Notes: generated by a model from the sequence alone, not told the origin. 64,000 bases of DNA from Pseudanabaena galeata CCNP1313 (GCF_029910235.1 NZ_CP112878.1:62001-126000), one strand, 5' to 3'. Positions 1 through 9,902 are shown, counted from the first letter of the stretch. Numbers and translations: made by a program.

Positions 1-834
1 ATCATATTTATTTGGCTCTTGAATAGAATGTTCGGGAATTATGAGCTTGATTACGGCAAATCGAACAACGGAATTTTTCTCTGCGTATTTCAGCAAATCA
101 TCTTCAGCTTTTTGTTCAATCAAATCCAAACGATTGCTAATAACCCTTACAATTGCTGATTCACTACTGCCATTATCTTGATACTTTTGAATGTCTGACG
201 AAAGTTTGAGAGTATTAGCAAAGTACGAACAATTCTCTCTACGCTCATCCTTGAGAATGTCAAAAAGAGGTGTAAATACGCCACGATTATCTGCAAAAAG
301 CCTGTTTTTGGAAAATTCTTCGATAATATCTATTAAAGTCCAACTTTTGGCAATACATTTGTCGTGACTGGCTTTTGCTAGACTCAAGTAATTAGGAATT
401 ACTTCATGATCAATATTACGAGATCGCAGACTGCCTCTAATTTCATGCAAAATGTAAAGGAACCTTTCACGTTCTGATAATAACTCTTCTTGAATGCTTG
501 CGAAATACAAAGATCTTTCAGTCGAATCAACCATAACAGAATCTCCAAAAATGATAGAGATAGGTGGATTTTTTTGATTCTCATTCGGCAGAATGTGAAT
601 CTCAATTGCATAGCCAGCGACCCAAGCAATTTGAGCTAGGGTTGAAATTTTTGGAAGTGTATTACTCACTTCCATTCTCGCAAGTTGAGGCTGAGTCATT
701 GATTTATGATTTTCATCATTAATCTTAATCTTTAGGAGTTCCGCAAATTCTCTTTGCGTAAGCCCAGTAGCAGCCCTCAACTTAGCGACTATGCCAGTTG
801 CATCAACTTCAAAGTTAAGATTTTCAAATGTCAT
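1..834 (-). CDS. XRE-family helix-turn-helix regulator, partial at left edge
   Basis: An open minus-strand frame runs from the ATG at 834 to base 1 with no stop (278 codons), so the C-terminus lies outside the window. Residues about 18-70 read as a Cro/C1-type HTH: TGLTQREFAELL, then QPQLARMEVSNTLPKISTL. This is the usual two-helix recognition unit followed by the conserved hydrophobic end. The remaining 200 residues are charged and helical with no domain I recognise, and may be a ligand or partner domain. It is divergent from the small gene at 988, with a candidate operator between them. Role as a transcription regulator is inferred from the HTH; its target is unknown. Confidence is high for the gene and HTH, low for the rest. 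Confidence 0.75.
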   Translation of the reverse strand, partial: MTFENLNFEVDATGIVAKLRAATGLTQREFAELLKIKINDENHKSMTQPQLARMEVSNTLPKISTLAQIAWVAGYAIEIHILPNENQKNPPISIIFGDSVMVDSTERSLYFASIQEELLSERERFLYILHEIRGSLRSRNIDHEVIPNYLSLAKASHDKCIAKSWTLIDIIEEFSKNRLFADNRGVFTPLFDILKDERRENCSYFANTLKLSSDIQKYQDNGSSESAIVRVISNRLDLIEQKAEDDLLKYAEKNSVVRFAVIKLIIPEHSIQEPNKYD

Positions 835-869
835 GGTGAGTCAACCTCATACAAGTTGTAAGATTACTG

Positions 870-930
870 TATAGATTGACTAAACTACATTTCAACTTGA
901 TAACAGAAATGTTATATCGACTAATCTATA
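870..930. promoter_or_regulatory. Possible operator in divergent promoter region
   Basis: An 8-bp inverted repeat, TATAGATT (870-877) and AATCTATA (923-930), brackets an AT-rich stretch in the gap between the divergent XRE gene and the gene at 988. Self-regulation through such a site is common for XRE proteins, so it is a candidate operator. This is weak evidence from position and symmetry alone. Confidence 0.3.
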
Positions 931-987
931 TTTGTCAATACCCCTTGCAAAATATTTTTGTTTCACTTTTTATTCGTTAGAGAATAT

Positions 988-1263
988 ATGGCTATAACAA
1001 AAAAGTTATCGGATGTTTTAGCAATAAACCCAAAAATTGGAGCCGAGCATCCCTATGATTGGCTTGGAGCATTTGACGTAGACGAATTGAATGAATTTAT
1101 TAATGAAGTGATGTCAGCCTATCGCTCAGTTGCCTTACAAGAACCAAAAAATCACGAAAAAGCATGGAATGAATTAGAAGCAATTATCCATGAATGGTAT
1201 GAGAGCGCCTTAGCGATAGCTAATCCAGAATTAGAAGTAGCCTTTACTCAAATCAAGCAATGA
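988..1263 (+). CDS. Small hypothetical protein (91 aa)
   Basis: I chose the ATG at 988 (MAITKKLSDVL) over the in-frame ATG at 958, because the ten extra residues are hydrophobic and lie in the AT-rich promoter stretch. The product is acidic and helical, with the motifs HPYDWLG and HEKAWNELEAIIHEWYESA. I see no signal peptide, membrane segment or catalytic motif. It precedes another small unknown gene by 30 bp on the same strand, so the two may be co-transcribed. It resembles the small partner proteins often found beside XRE regulators, but I do not recognise the family. Confidence 0.55.
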   Translation: MAITKKLSDVLAINPKIGAEHPYDWLGAFDVDELNEFINEVMSAYRSVALQEPKNHEKAWNELEAIIHEWYESALAIANPELEVAFTQIKQ

Positions 1264-1293
1264 AACAATCTTTATTAAACTACAAGTATAAAA

Positions 1294-1731
1294 ATGACAT
1301 TCTCTTATAACATCGATTGGCAGCATGAGGAGCATAAAGTACAGTACAGTTTCACACAAGAACAACTTGCTCTCATTGCCACCTATGAAGCACCTTTAAA
1401 AATAAAACTAGCTGAAGAACAGGCTGCAAAATACAGAGAAGATCCTGATAGGTACTGTAATCTATCCTCAACAGCATCTATGGTAGCTCTAGGTAAGTAC
1501 GAACCTTATACAGGAGCGATCGGAGAAGTATCAACATTTCTTTTCTATCTTACAAGTGATGATGAATATATCGTGAAATATCAGTATGCTAATTATGAAC
1601 CTATCTGCTTGACAGCTTTAGATTCACCTACGACTTCTCGTTTATATAAGGTTATACCTACAAGTTTGGGTTATCTTGTCTCCTATTCACTAGATGGCGA
1701 GATAGTTTGTGAAATATTTGATGATCTATGA
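1294..1731 (+). CDS. Hypothetical protein (145 aa)
   Basis: The ATG start lies 30 bp after the previous gene, so it is probably the second gene of a two-gene unit. The protein is soluble, with a charged helical first third and a beta-rich, aromatic C-terminal half (FLFYLTSDDEYIVKYQYANYEP). I see no known catalytic motif. It ends about 75 bp before the end of the convergent topoisomerase gene. Function is unknown. Confidence 0.5.
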   Translation: MTFSYNIDWQHEEHKVQYSFTQEQLALIATYEAPLKIKLAEEQAAKYREDPDRYCNLSSTASMVALGKYEPYTGAIGEVSTFLFYLTSDDEYIVKYQYANYEPICLTALDSPTTSRLYKVIPTSLGYLVSYSLDGEIVCEIFDDL

Positions 1732-1805
1732 GAACTTGAAGGTTAATAGAGATCTCACTCACTATGGGAAATGATCGATCAGAAACTTGCAAATAAGCTT
1801 GCTTA

Positions 1806-4073
1806 TCAAGACAACTTTTTAGGACGAGACTTAGCCACTTTACCCGCCTGTTTCGGCTTCCCCTGAGAAACTTTCTTCTCCTTCGCAGTAGCAACCTTAC
1901 CCAAATTAGGCTTAGCCGCCTCATCCAAATCGCCAAACTTCTTCGACCACCACTTCTCCTGAGAAGACCAGAAAAAGACCACATCCGCATGATCCTTGCG
2001 TTGCCGCGCCTGCACATCCGCACACTTCAACATCACCTTATCCACACCATCCTTAGTATAGGGAAACTTAGCCAAAGGCTTGCCACAGACAGGACAAGCA
2101 AAACTAGTAACCTCCGCCGTCACTGCATTTTCACCCTTCGGTTGAGGAATCTCCCACTGATTACGGCGATCGCTCCAAAACATGACCAGATTCTCACAGC
2201 CATGCTCACACTTGAGAAAATGCCCACCACTCACCTTTTTAGAAGGAATCTTACTGAGAGGATGATTACAAGTAGGACAAGCCACATCCGAAAGCTCATT
2301 TTTGCGATTACTTGGTTGTAAATCCGCACCAAGATTCGTATAAGCCCGCGCCAACATTGGCTGAAAATAGGACTGATGCCAACCAATCAAATAGCTCTGC
2401 CACTCCAACTTACCCACCGAGACTTCATCCAAAGTAGTCTCCATCCCTGCGGTAAAATCGGCTCTGAGCAGATCGGGAAAAGTTTTATGCAACACATCAT
2501 CCGTAGACATTCCTAAAGCCGAAGGTTCGAGAACCTTACCCTTGAGTAACACATAGTTTCGATCCTTCAGCGTCTTGACGATCGCTGCAAACGTACTCGG
2601 TCTACCCACACCCTGACGTTCTAGTACCTGTACCAACTTCGCCTCGCTATACCTAGCAGGAGGTTGAGTTTGTTTCTGCGTAAAACCTGCATTCGCCAAA
2701 GCCAAAGTCTGACCGCTCGTTAACGCAGGAATATGTTTATCCTTACTCAAATCATTCCAATAGCGCGTATAACCCGCAAAGGTGAGAATACTGCCCCTAG
2801 TCTGCCAAAGCGTCGAACCAGCCTGAATAATCACCCGACTTTTTTGAATCAAAGCATTCGCACATTGAGAAGCAACGGCTCTGCGCCAGATTAACTCATA
2901 GAGTTGATGTTGTTTAGCACTGAGATGATCTCTCACCGTTTTTGGAGTAATACTCAAATAGGTAGGACGAATCGCTTCATGAGCGGATTGAGCTGTTGCC
3001 TGTTCGCGATGACGAGTAGTTTTCTTAGGCACATTATCAGGATCGTGTTTCGATAGCCAGTCCTTCACCTCAGCACAAAACTCAGGCGCGAGACTAGTGC
3101 TGTCAGTGCGGTGATAGGTAATCAAACCCTTACGTCCGTTCGGCAAATCGACACCCTCAAACAACTCTTGAGCCACCTTCATCGTCTCTTCAGGCGATAG
3201 CCCTAATCTCACAGAAGCAGCTTGTTGGAGCGAACTGGTAATAAAAGGCGGTAGAGGTGATTTTTGAGCCGTGACACCCGTAGCTTCGCGAACGATATGG
3301 GGATGATTACGGGCAACTTGAATAATTCTGGCAGCTTCCGCTTCCGACAATACCCGTTTTGACTCAACCGTAGATTCCGTATTCACCTCCGCCGCATCAT
3401 CGGTGACATCCTGATCGTCAAGTACAGGCTCTATCTCACTGCTACCCGCATAGAAAGCTGTGAATCCTTCAGCATATTCCGTCCACACCGACCAATAGTT
3501 AATCGGCACAAAAGCACTAATTTCCCGTTCACGCTGACAGACAATATGCAAAGCCACCGACTGCACCCGACCCGCCGAGCTACCGCCGCTAGTACGACGC
3601 ACCAAAGGCGAAACCTTAAACCCAATCAACCGATCTAAGCATTGTCTCGCTCTTTGAGCCGAAATCAGATTCAAATCTAACTGATGAGCATTAGCGATCG
3701 CCGCCTTAACTGCCGTGGGCGTAATCTGGTTATAGACAGCACGTTTGGGATTACGAAGATGCAGTTGCTGTTGTAAATGCCAAGCAATCCCCTCACCCTC
3801 GCGATCGCCATCGGTAGCCAGCACCACTTCTGAAGCATTCTTCACCGCCGCCCGAAGTTTAGCGACTACCTGTTGACCCTTGCCTTCCGTCAATTGGTAG
3901 CGGCATTCAATTTTGTTGGTATCTGAATGCATCGTAAAGCCCAAGCTATCTTCACCATCTTTAGCAAGTTCCGTAAAGTGACCAAAGGAAGCTTCCACTT
4001 GCCATTCACTACCAAGAATTGCTTGGATGGTTTTGCACTTGGATGGAGATTCAACGAGTAACAGCTTTTTCAT
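1806..4073 (-). CDS. topA: Type IA DNA topoisomerase I
   Basis: This enzyme relaxes negatively supercoiled DNA through a 5'-phosphotyrosine intermediate. The 755-aa product has the TOPRIM domain at the N-terminus (LLLVESPSKCKTI with the catalytic Glu, and ATDGDREGEG at 86-95). The active-site motif is GLITYHRTDS with Tyr320, and ERQGVGRPSTFA follows further on. Two C-terminal CxxC-type zinc ribbons (CPTC…CEHGC and CPVC…C) are followed by a Lys-rich tail. Length is slightly below a chromosomal TopA. It is the last gene of the conjugation operon; plasmid-borne topoisomerases of this kind commonly accompany transfer regions, where they may act on transferred strands. A separate chromosomal copy is presumed. 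Family assignment is very secure; a transfer-related role is inference. Confidence 0.95.
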   Translation of the reverse strand: MKKLLLVESPSKCKTIQAILGSEWQVEASFGHFTELAKDGEDSLGFTMHSDTNKIECRYQLTEGKGQQVVAKLRAAVKNASEVVLATDGDREGEGIAWHLQQQLHLRNPKRAVYNQITPTAVKAAIANAHQLDLNLISAQRARQCLDRLIGFKVSPLVRRTSGGSSAGRVQSVALHIVCQREREISAFVPINYWSVWTEYAEGFTAFYAGSSEIEPVLDDQDVTDDAAEVNTESTVESKRVLSEAEAARIIQVARNHPHIVREATGVTAQKSPLPPFITSSLQQAASVRLGLSPEETMKVAQELFEGVDLPNGRKGLITYHRTDSTSLAPEFCAEVKDWLSKHDPDNVPKKTTRHREQATAQSAHEAIRPTYLSITPKTVRDHLSAKQHQLYELIWRRAVASQCANALIQKSRVIIQAGSTLWQTRGSILTFAGYTRYWNDLSKDKHIPALTSGQTLALANAGFTQKQTQPPARYSEAKLVQVLERQGVGRPSTFAAIVKTLKDRNYVLLKGKVLEPSALGMSTDDVLHKTFPDLLRADFTAGMETTLDEVSVGKLEWQSYLIGWHQSYFQPMLARAYTNLGADLQPSNRKNELSDVACPTCNHPLSKIPSKKVSGGHFLKCEHGCENLVMFWSDRRNQWEIPQPKGENAVTAEVTSFACPVCGKPLAKFPYTKDGVDKVMLKCADVQARQRKDHADVVFFWSSQEKWWSKKFGDLDEAAKPNLGKVATAKEKKVSQGKPKQAGKVAKSRPKKLS

Positions 4074-4110
4074 GTTTTTGTACCTGTGTAAACTTTACCA
4101 CCAAACAGAC

Positions 4111-4818
4111 TTACTTATGATTTTCAATAGGTTTAGATTGTTGTACGTTTAACATCTCCACAGCCCTAGCAATATTTGCCGCATCAAGATCGGTAACATG
4201 GGACTCTAAGATTTTTCCCTGCGACTCCACAAGGATCGCATTAGCAGGACGATCCTTCGCATTCAATGTCATCGTATCCGATGCCTTTTCGAGATTGAAC
4301 TTGTAATTCCCCTTGCCATCAGGACGTTCAAAGATAAGATTATTACCATCATCTCTACCCTTTACCTGTAGTAATTCGCGACAATCACGCGCCAGTTTCA
4401 GATCGCGTTCTGCATCAGTAATTTGACTAGGAGAACTGGGCATAGCAGCAGTTGCAGTATCTTCAGACTTACCGTCTGATTGATCTTTACGCAGATTACT
4501 CAACCCATCAAACATTGACAGCGCCAAATTCTGAATCTGCGTTGCATAATCGCTCTGGTTTTGTTCTGGAATAACAGCATTCACCTGTTGAGCATCATTA
4601 CCACCCGAATTAGAATCGCTACCCTTGCCCCGTACCTGCGATGGTTGCCACTCTTCATCAAATACATCATCTTTATCGATCATCGTTAAATCCTTAATAT
4701 TAGTGGAAGATATTTCTCGTTCAGCGATCGCTAAAATATGGGTGCTATGCAGTTCCACAACTTGGTTAAACACAGTCATGAACTGAGCCATATCCCGATC
4801 TGGGTTCGCAGTAATCAT
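4111..4818 (-). CDS. Hypothetical protein in conjugation operon (235 aa)
   Basis: The protein is hydrophilic, with an acidic low-complexity middle (Ser/Asn/Gln-rich, residues about 60-120). A compact C-terminal half contains DGKGNYKFNLEKASDTM and LTARDRP-like charged segments. No signal peptide, membrane helix or enzymatic motif is visible. It lies 37 bp upstream of topA and 9 bp downstream of the calcium-repeat protein, inside the same transcription unit. Position suggests an accessory conjugation factor. I do not recognise the family. Confidence 0.5.
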   Translation of the reverse strand: MITANPDRDMAQFMTVFNQVVELHSTHILAIAEREISSTNIKDLTMIDKDDVFDEEWQPSQVRGKGSDSNSGGNDAQQVNAVIPEQNQSDYATQIQNLALSMFDGLSNLRKDQSDGKSEDTATAAMPSSPSQITDAERDLKLARDCRELLQVKGRDDGNNLIFERPDGKGNYKFNLEKASDTMTLNAKDRPANAILVESQGKILESHVTDLDAANIARAVEMLNVQQSKPIENHK

Positions 4819-4827
4819 CGCCTTTAC

Positions 4828-6063
4828 CTAACGCTCTAAATCGGGGCTGGATTGTTCTAGCAGAGGCTGAGGCGAATTCATCCGTTGAAACGCTTGTTGG
4901 AAGTTGTTTAAATCAGTTGGATTCATCGCATTAAGAGAGATTTGCCCTTGCGTAGTCCGCAAAATATCTTCGCCAGTATAGTTATTGACAATGGTGATAT
5001 CACCATCCTGATTTCTTTGGAAATTGTAATATTCACCCTTAAACGACTCCTGACCAGTCTCATTAAGGGCATTTTCAACAACCACTACACCCCTAGCCCC
5101 AGCAGGAGCCAGATCTCCCAGCTTATCTACTGCCGCGAGATAACCCTGATTCTGAGTCAAACTTGCCATATCCACAGTCGTCGTCCTAAAGGCAGTTTTA
5201 GTAAAGTCAATCTGTTGGTCAACCGTAGTCCTATCCTCAACAAACACAGCCCGATCGCTTTGCAATTCAAACTTAGCGATCGCCTCACCATCAAGGTTAG
5301 AAATCTCATAGAGATTGTCCTGAGATTGAATGCGATAATTTTCCGCTTCATACTTGCCATCGACACCCAATTTTGCTACTAGGGCAACCGACACCGCCGC
5401 CATCACCTGTTGTCTAAAGTCATCAAAAGATAGAGGATTAGAACGTCCTAACTCATCACGATCGCTGATACCATCGCCATCAGTATCAATGCTGCGAGGA
5501 TTGAGTCCCATCCGCAGTTCATCCACATCAGTAATCCCATCCCCATCTAAATCTCGCCGTAGTAACTCGGCTAACTCTATTTTTGGGAGTTCTCGCCATT
5601 CCACATCGATATAATTCTCTTCCGTAAAAATGGGCAATGGTGACTGCGATGACTTAGGCAGTGGCGGTAGATTACTACCAGATAGAGGTGATGGCTGAAT
5701 GGGTGCTTTGGGAAGCATCGCAAAATCTGGATCACCTTTATCCCGAGGATTATTCGAGATGACAGTCAAAGCCTGTGAAGTCTCAGGAGCAGTAGAGCGA
5801 TCTGGTGCAGCCTGATATCTGCGCCACCAATCATCCATGATGTCCTGATCCCATTGCTGAGATACCTGATCCCACTCCGCATCACTGAATCCCGATGATG
5901 GAGCATCAGGCTCTTGCCTGTTTCCATCTTTCTCTTGCAATAACTCTTCCTGCTTACCTAACAATTGCCTCAGCAGTTCTGCTAGAGCTTCAATCGTAGT
6001 TTGTGCGATCGCCAATTGTTGAGCATTAGCCTGAGACGCTTCCGATGTCTGCATAAAAACCAT
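4828..6063 (-). CDS. Acidic protein with thrombospondin type-3/EF-hand-like Ca2+ repeats
   Basis: Residues about 170-215 carry two DxDGDGxxDxxE loops (DLDGDGITDVDE and DTDGDGISDRDE), the calcium-binding signature of thrombospondin type-3 and dockerin-like repeats. Upstream is a Pro/Ser-rich linker; downstream a globular region of about 190 residues with no family I know. There is no signal peptide, so the protein is either cytoplasmic or exported by the system it sits in. It follows the coupling-protein gene by 9 bp in the conjugation operon. A structural or substrate role in transfer is a guess. Start is the first ATG (MVFMQT); the second ATG nine bases later is equally possible. Confidence 0.6.
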   Translation of the reverse strand: MVFMQTSEASQANAQQLAIAQTTIEALAELLRQLLGKQEELLQEKDGNRQEPDAPSSGFSDAEWDQVSQQWDQDIMDDWWRRYQAAPDRSTAPETSQALTVISNNPRDKGDPDFAMLPKAPIQPSPLSGSNLPPLPKSSQSPLPIFTEENYIDVEWRELPKIELAELLRRDLDGDGITDVDELRMGLNPRSIDTDGDGISDRDELGRSNPLSFDDFRQQVMAAVSVALVAKLGVDGKYEAENYRIQSQDNLYEISNLDGEAIAKFELQSDRAVFVEDRTTVDQQIDFTKTAFRTTTVDMASLTQNQGYLAAVDKLGDLAPAGARGVVVVENALNETGQESFKGEYYNFQRNQDGDITIVNNYTGEDILRTTQGQISLNAMNPTDLNNFQQAFQRMNSPQPLLEQSSPDLER

Positions 6064-6072
6064 AATTTACCT

Positions 6073-8004
6073 CTATAAACCTTCAGCCCAAGCAGGAACA
6101 GTGGACTTAGGAGCATTGGGAGCATCTTTCGCAGGTAAAGGAAAATGCTCTTGAAAGTAATCTTTACGGGAAGCGATCGCCCCATCCGTAATCGGTACTT
6201 GACTACCAGATTTAGCCAACCTAACTTTTAGAGACTCCCATTTAGACTTGCTCTTATCTGCCCTCTCCGCGTCAACTTTGGGGATTTTAATATGACAACG
6301 CCGTGGTACATTCGCTTCTTTCTTAGAGCTATAGCCTGGGGAAATGAGAATACAATTACCTTGCGGTAACTTGAGAAAATCCTCTGGAGCAAATAGTTTG
6401 CGCGTACGTTCCTGATCCGATGTACTGGTGCTAGTCCGACCACCACCCGTACTACGGGATTTAGATTTGTACTTCAAATGCTCATCACCAAGATAATCAG
6501 AGAAAATCTTCGCTGATTCAGGCTCAAGGGGATTAAAAATCGCTTTAGTTGCACAGCCGCCAAAGATTGCTCTTGACACCTCCTTACCATAAGTTTCTTC
6601 GAGCTGCACCAAATTCTGGAAACCCAACATACAGGACAAGCCATCCTCACGGTGAACGTTCAGCCATTGGACAAGGCTCGGCAAATAAAGCGTTGGCAAC
6701 TCATCGATCGCCACTAGCAGAGGATCTTCGCGTTTAGTGGACACGACATTACGGGTAACAATCATATGTAAAACTGTCGCCAACAATGGTGCAACCACAT
6801 CCTGCTTTTCGCGCTTCATGCCGATAATCAGCAATTGCTTGCCTTTCAACTGCAAAGGAATCGTCGTCTTGCCACAGAACACGCTGAGGATATCAGGAGA
6901 CATGAAACGACTAAAGAGAATACTCGCCGTCGAGATTACAGAAGCAACAGTTTTCTCAGAATCTGCCATCGAAATCAACTGTCCAAAACTGGTTTCTACC
7001 CAAGTTGGCAAATTGGCATTCTGGACTCTAGCAGGCAGGTTATTCGCACCCAATGCCTTGGCACAGAAAATAATATCAGGATAGGGAGTTGTCTTTGCTA
7101 GGAGCAGCACTGCTTGAATCAGTTGGTCGCCACTATTGGTAAAGAAGGGATCTTCACTACCTTTGCCGCCAGACTTGAAGTTGCGATTCAGGACGATCGC
7201 TACCTGTCGCGCCATATCCACATCCGCAGCATCACGAATAAAATCAAGGGGATTACAGATACCACTTTCAGGAAAACTAGGGGCAAAGATACTGACCTGA
7301 TAGCCTGCTGCCGCTGCTACTCCCGCAATGCGCGAGGATTGTTCAGCATATTTGTAATCGTAGAGAATAATCGGAAATCCTTGGTCGATCGCACTGCGAA
7401 TCGCAGGGTCAATTACGCCATAGGTTTTACCCGAACCCGTACCACCGAGTACGGCAATACCGCGATTAGCATCGGGAAGCCAGATCGTCCGATCCGCTTG
7501 CGATACCTGAATCACTTTGGGCTTCTGTCCCGCAACAGGTAGTTCGTGATTGGGTGTAGCCACTCCTGGACGAGAAATCAATTCGGGCGGAAAAATTAAT
7601 TTAGGCTTAACGATGAACAGAGACAGCTTATTACGTTCGCGGCGATTAATCTGTTCCTTTGCCTTTTTCCGCGCCGCCGCAATCTCCGCGCTATTTGCCC
7701 AGTGAGCGTTAGCCAACTTGTTTTTGCTATTGCCGCCACCATTCATGCTCAAGAAAACCATGCCGATGGCACAAGCCGCAATAATGCCACCTGTAGGCGT
7801 GAATAGCTGATGAGCAATAAAAGCAAGTTCAGGAGGTAAACCATTGGCTGAAGACTTCTTCTCTACTGAGGTTGGAGAACTGTCTATTTCCTGTGAATAC
7901 CCCATCTCTACTGGGACGAGACAAGCGATCGAAACCGCGATCGCCAGCAAAATTAGTTTCTTTGAGAAATTTTTATGGCTAAACCAAAACATCAAAAAAT
8001 TCAT
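6073..8004 (-). CDS. Type IV secretion coupling ATPase (VirD4/TraD-like)
   Basis: Coupling proteins bring the relaxase-DNA complex to the secretion channel and power DNA transfer. The 643-aa product has two N-terminal membrane segments (about 15-33 and 72-88). A Walker A motif GGTGSGKT lies at 187-194, followed by PIILYDYKY. The Walker B is LLVAIDELPT with Asp434-Glu435, and a downstream Gln-rich motif (CMLGFQNLVQLEETYG) is typical of VirD4/TraG proteins. Length and two-TM layout fit the family. It is preceded by the secreted 424-aa protein and followed by the calcium-repeat gene. Assignment is secure. No relaxase gene is visible in the window, so its partner must be encoded elsewhere. Confidence 0.9.
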   Translation of the reverse strand: MNFLMFWFSHKNFSKKLILLAIAVSIACLVPVEMGYSQEIDSSPTSVEKKSSANGLPPELAFIAHQLFTPTGGIIAACAIGMVFLSMNGGGNSKNKLANAHWANSAEIAAARKKAKEQINRRERNKLSLFIVKPKLIFPPELISRPGVATPNHELPVAGQKPKVIQVSQADRTIWLPDANRGIAVLGGTGSGKTYGVIDPAIRSAIDQGFPIILYDYKYAEQSSRIAGVAAAAGYQVSIFAPSFPESGICNPLDFIRDAADVDMARQVAIVLNRNFKSGGKGSEDPFFTNSGDQLIQAVLLLAKTTPYPDIIFCAKALGANNLPARVQNANLPTWVETSFGQLISMADSEKTVASVISTASILFSRFMSPDILSVFCGKTTIPLQLKGKQLLIIGMKREKQDVVAPLLATVLHMIVTRNVVSTKREDPLLVAIDELPTLYLPSLVQWLNVHREDGLSCMLGFQNLVQLEETYGKEVSRAIFGGCATKAIFNPLEPESAKIFSDYLGDEHLKYKSKSRSTGGGRTSTSTSDQERTRKLFAPEDFLKLPQGNCILISPGYSSKKEANVPRRCHIKIPKVDAERADKSKSKWESLKVRLAKSGSQVPITDGAIASRKDYFQEHFPLPAKDAPNAPKSTVPAWAEGL

Positions 8005-8010
8005 GGCAAT

Positions 8011-9285
8011 CTATTTGCTGAAAGGTTTGCTAATGGAAATTGGTGAATTGACCGTCGAGTTGCTAGGAACGGCATAGGGAATCGTGCTTTTTTCTTGGAG
8101 AACAACCAACGGTAAGGGAGGGGTAATGTAGGGAGTACAACCTAAATCCACAAACCACGATCGCTGACACCAACGAAACCGCAGACCGAGGGTAATTGTG
8201 CCTGTAGCCTCATCTAGAGATTCAATAGTGACGCGAAAAGCATCACCAAAGGGATGATTGCCTGCGGGACCGCGATTGCCAAATAGACCACCTAAAAAGC
8301 CGTAACCATCGGGTACTTGCTGCGATGCGGTCATCCATTGCTTGCCAGTATAGTAACCACCTGCAAAGTCTGTAACCTCAATATGCGGGCAATCATTATT
8401 ACCATCGCAACCCACCGCTTGAAATCCTGACTCAGTAACGCCACCACTAATCGGATTAATGCGATTCTTCTCCCTATTGCCAAGGGCAATATCCACCATA
8501 CCAAACCTGACATTGGGCAGTAACGCTGGAGCATTGGGAAATTGGGAAAGACTGAGTTTACCTAAACCCGTAGCATTCAAATCCGATAAAACCACGCTCG
8601 ATGCACCTTGAATATTACCTAAAGGCAACTGAGCAAAGCCTGCAATCGATTCGATGCTATAGCTATTCAACCGATCGCCAAGACTGCTCAAGGATAAATT
8701 ACCAAGATCGGGAAAAGCATTTACCAATTGCCCCACAGTCATACCAGACATTTCACCACTCAGACGGTTGAGATTGGCAGATCCAGATTTCTGGGTAACC
8801 AGATCGAAGATGGGTTGAACTTGGCTCAAAGACCGATCGCGCAGATCTGGCAGTGACTGCAACAAACTATTAATCGTCTGCTGCGAAGTAAGTTCGCCCA
8901 ATTGACCAAGACTGACATTGCTCAGGGAAACACCAGCACGACTAGCGATCGCCTGTAAGCTCATTTGCTCTAAACCCAGAGACTGAAGTGAACCCACCGT
9001 CAGATAGCGATCTGGGCTAACAAAACTACCGATTGCCAGATTGGTTAAGGCATTTGGAGAAAGTAGTTGCGATAGCTGTTGCTGCAATTGGGCGGTAACT
9101 TGGATTTTCGGTAAATTCTCGAAACTGATTCTCGTAAAATCAGGAATCATAACCGATTGAGCATTCCCAAATGGCTGTACTGTCATAGGCAAAGATTGAG
9201 CAGAAGCAAAATCGGCATTGAAAATAGCGATCGCCGCAGAGGAGATCGCTAACGCCGTTATTGGGATGATACGTTTATACAACAT
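8011..9285 (-). CDS. Secreted protein of the conjugation operon (424 aa)
   Basis: A clear signal peptide (residues 1-30, cleavage after FASA) is followed by about 220 residues built of short Leu/Ser-rich pseudo-repeats such as SLQSLGLEQMSLQ and LSLSSLGDRL. These are probably helical or leucine-repeat-like. The C-terminal third is different: Gly- and aromatic-rich with paired cysteines (CDGNNDCPH and CQRSWFVDLGC), compatible with disulfides in the periplasm. It sits between the VirB9-like and VirD4-like genes with 3 and 6 bp gaps. A periplasmic or surface component of the transfer apparatus is likely. I cannot place it in a named VirB or Tra family. Confidence 0.65.
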   Translation of the reverse strand: MLYKRIIPITALAISSAAIAIFNADFASAQSLPMTVQPFGNAQSVMIPDFTRISFENLPKIQVTAQLQQQLSQLLSPNALTNLAIGSFVSPDRYLTVGSLQSLGLEQMSLQAIASRAGVSLSNVSLGQLGELTSQQTINSLLQSLPDLRDRSLSQVQPIFDLVTQKSGSANLNRLSGEMSGMTVGQLVNAFPDLGNLSLSSLGDRLNSYSIESIAGFAQLPLGNIQGASSVVLSDLNATGLGKLSLSQFPNAPALLPNVRFGMVDIALGNREKNRINPISGGVTESGFQAVGCDGNNDCPHIEVTDFAGGYYTGKQWMTASQQVPDGYGFLGGLFGNRGPAGNHPFGDAFRVTIESLDEATGTITLGLRFRWCQRSWFVDLGCTPYITPPLPLVVLQEKSTIPYAVPSNSTVNSPISISKPFSK

Positions 9286-9287
9286 GA

Positions 9288-9869
9288 TTAGAAATCCAAC
9301 GATGTTTTATTGATTTGAGCAGGGGCTGTCGGTGTAAGCGGAGCAAGGCGAGGGATTTGAGCATCGGGAACAACTTCCAAAATGCTGTAGGCAGGAGTGG
9401 GGACATTCAGAACTAATTGAAACTGATAGAGATTTCTTAGCCCACCTGTTCCTGTGGTGATCACAGTTAAGGAGGTGCGATTTCCTCTTGCCGAGGCAGA
9501 TAGATTCATATCCAAGTCAATCGGTCTCGCAAGTTGCCGCAGATTAATTACCGTTGCCCCGCAATTGCTATCGTTCGTAACGTCCTTACAGAGGGGACTG
9601 TCATAGTCCATGACCACCTTAGAAGGATTACCCAACCACACCTTTTTGATAATCTCGCCCGTCTTGATGAAGCTAATATTTAAGGACTGCATTGGCGATA
9701 GGCTAACTACCGAGGTCACGCCGCTTACACCCATCGCCTGACTGACACCAATCTGCTGCTTGGCAGGAAAGATAGTCTCGGAATGAGCGATCGCAGGTAG
9801 TGACAAGACTAGAAAAGCGAATGTCCCTGAGATGGCATATTTTCGACATGGCAAAAAGTTCATAACCAT
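9288..9869 (-). CDS. VirB9/TraK-like periplasmic secretion component
   Basis: The protein has a signal peptide (residues about 8-30, ending AIAHS). Its beta-rich domain contains FIKTGEIIKKVWLGNPSKV, VINLRQLARPID, and a C-terminal TSLTVITTG…YQFQLVL strand set. That pattern, a translocated beta-sandwich whose strands end in YQFxLVL, is what VirB9/TrbG/TraK outer-complex proteins show. At 193 aa it is short for VirB9, nearer to TraK. It lies directly downstream of the VirB10-like gene, as expected for the outer-membrane core pair. The assignment rests on motif style and synteny, not on an alignment. Confidence 0.6.
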   Translation of the reverse strand: MVMNFLPCRKYAISGTFAFLVLSLPAIAHSETIFPAKQQIGVSQAMGVSGVTSVVSLSPMQSLNISFIKTGEIIKKVWLGNPSKVVMDYDSPLCKDVTNDSNCGATVINLRQLARPIDLDMNLSASARGNRTSLTVITTGTGGLRNLYQFQLVLNVPTPAYSILEVVPDAQIPRLAPLTPTAPAQINKTSLDF

Positions 9870-9902
9870 AGAACTGGATCGTTGATAGAAGATTGGTATT
9901 AG

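Noticed and set aside
4942-5614. Plus-strand open frames within the conjugation operon
   Set aside because: They lie opposite well-supported minus-strand genes and have no recognisable domain.
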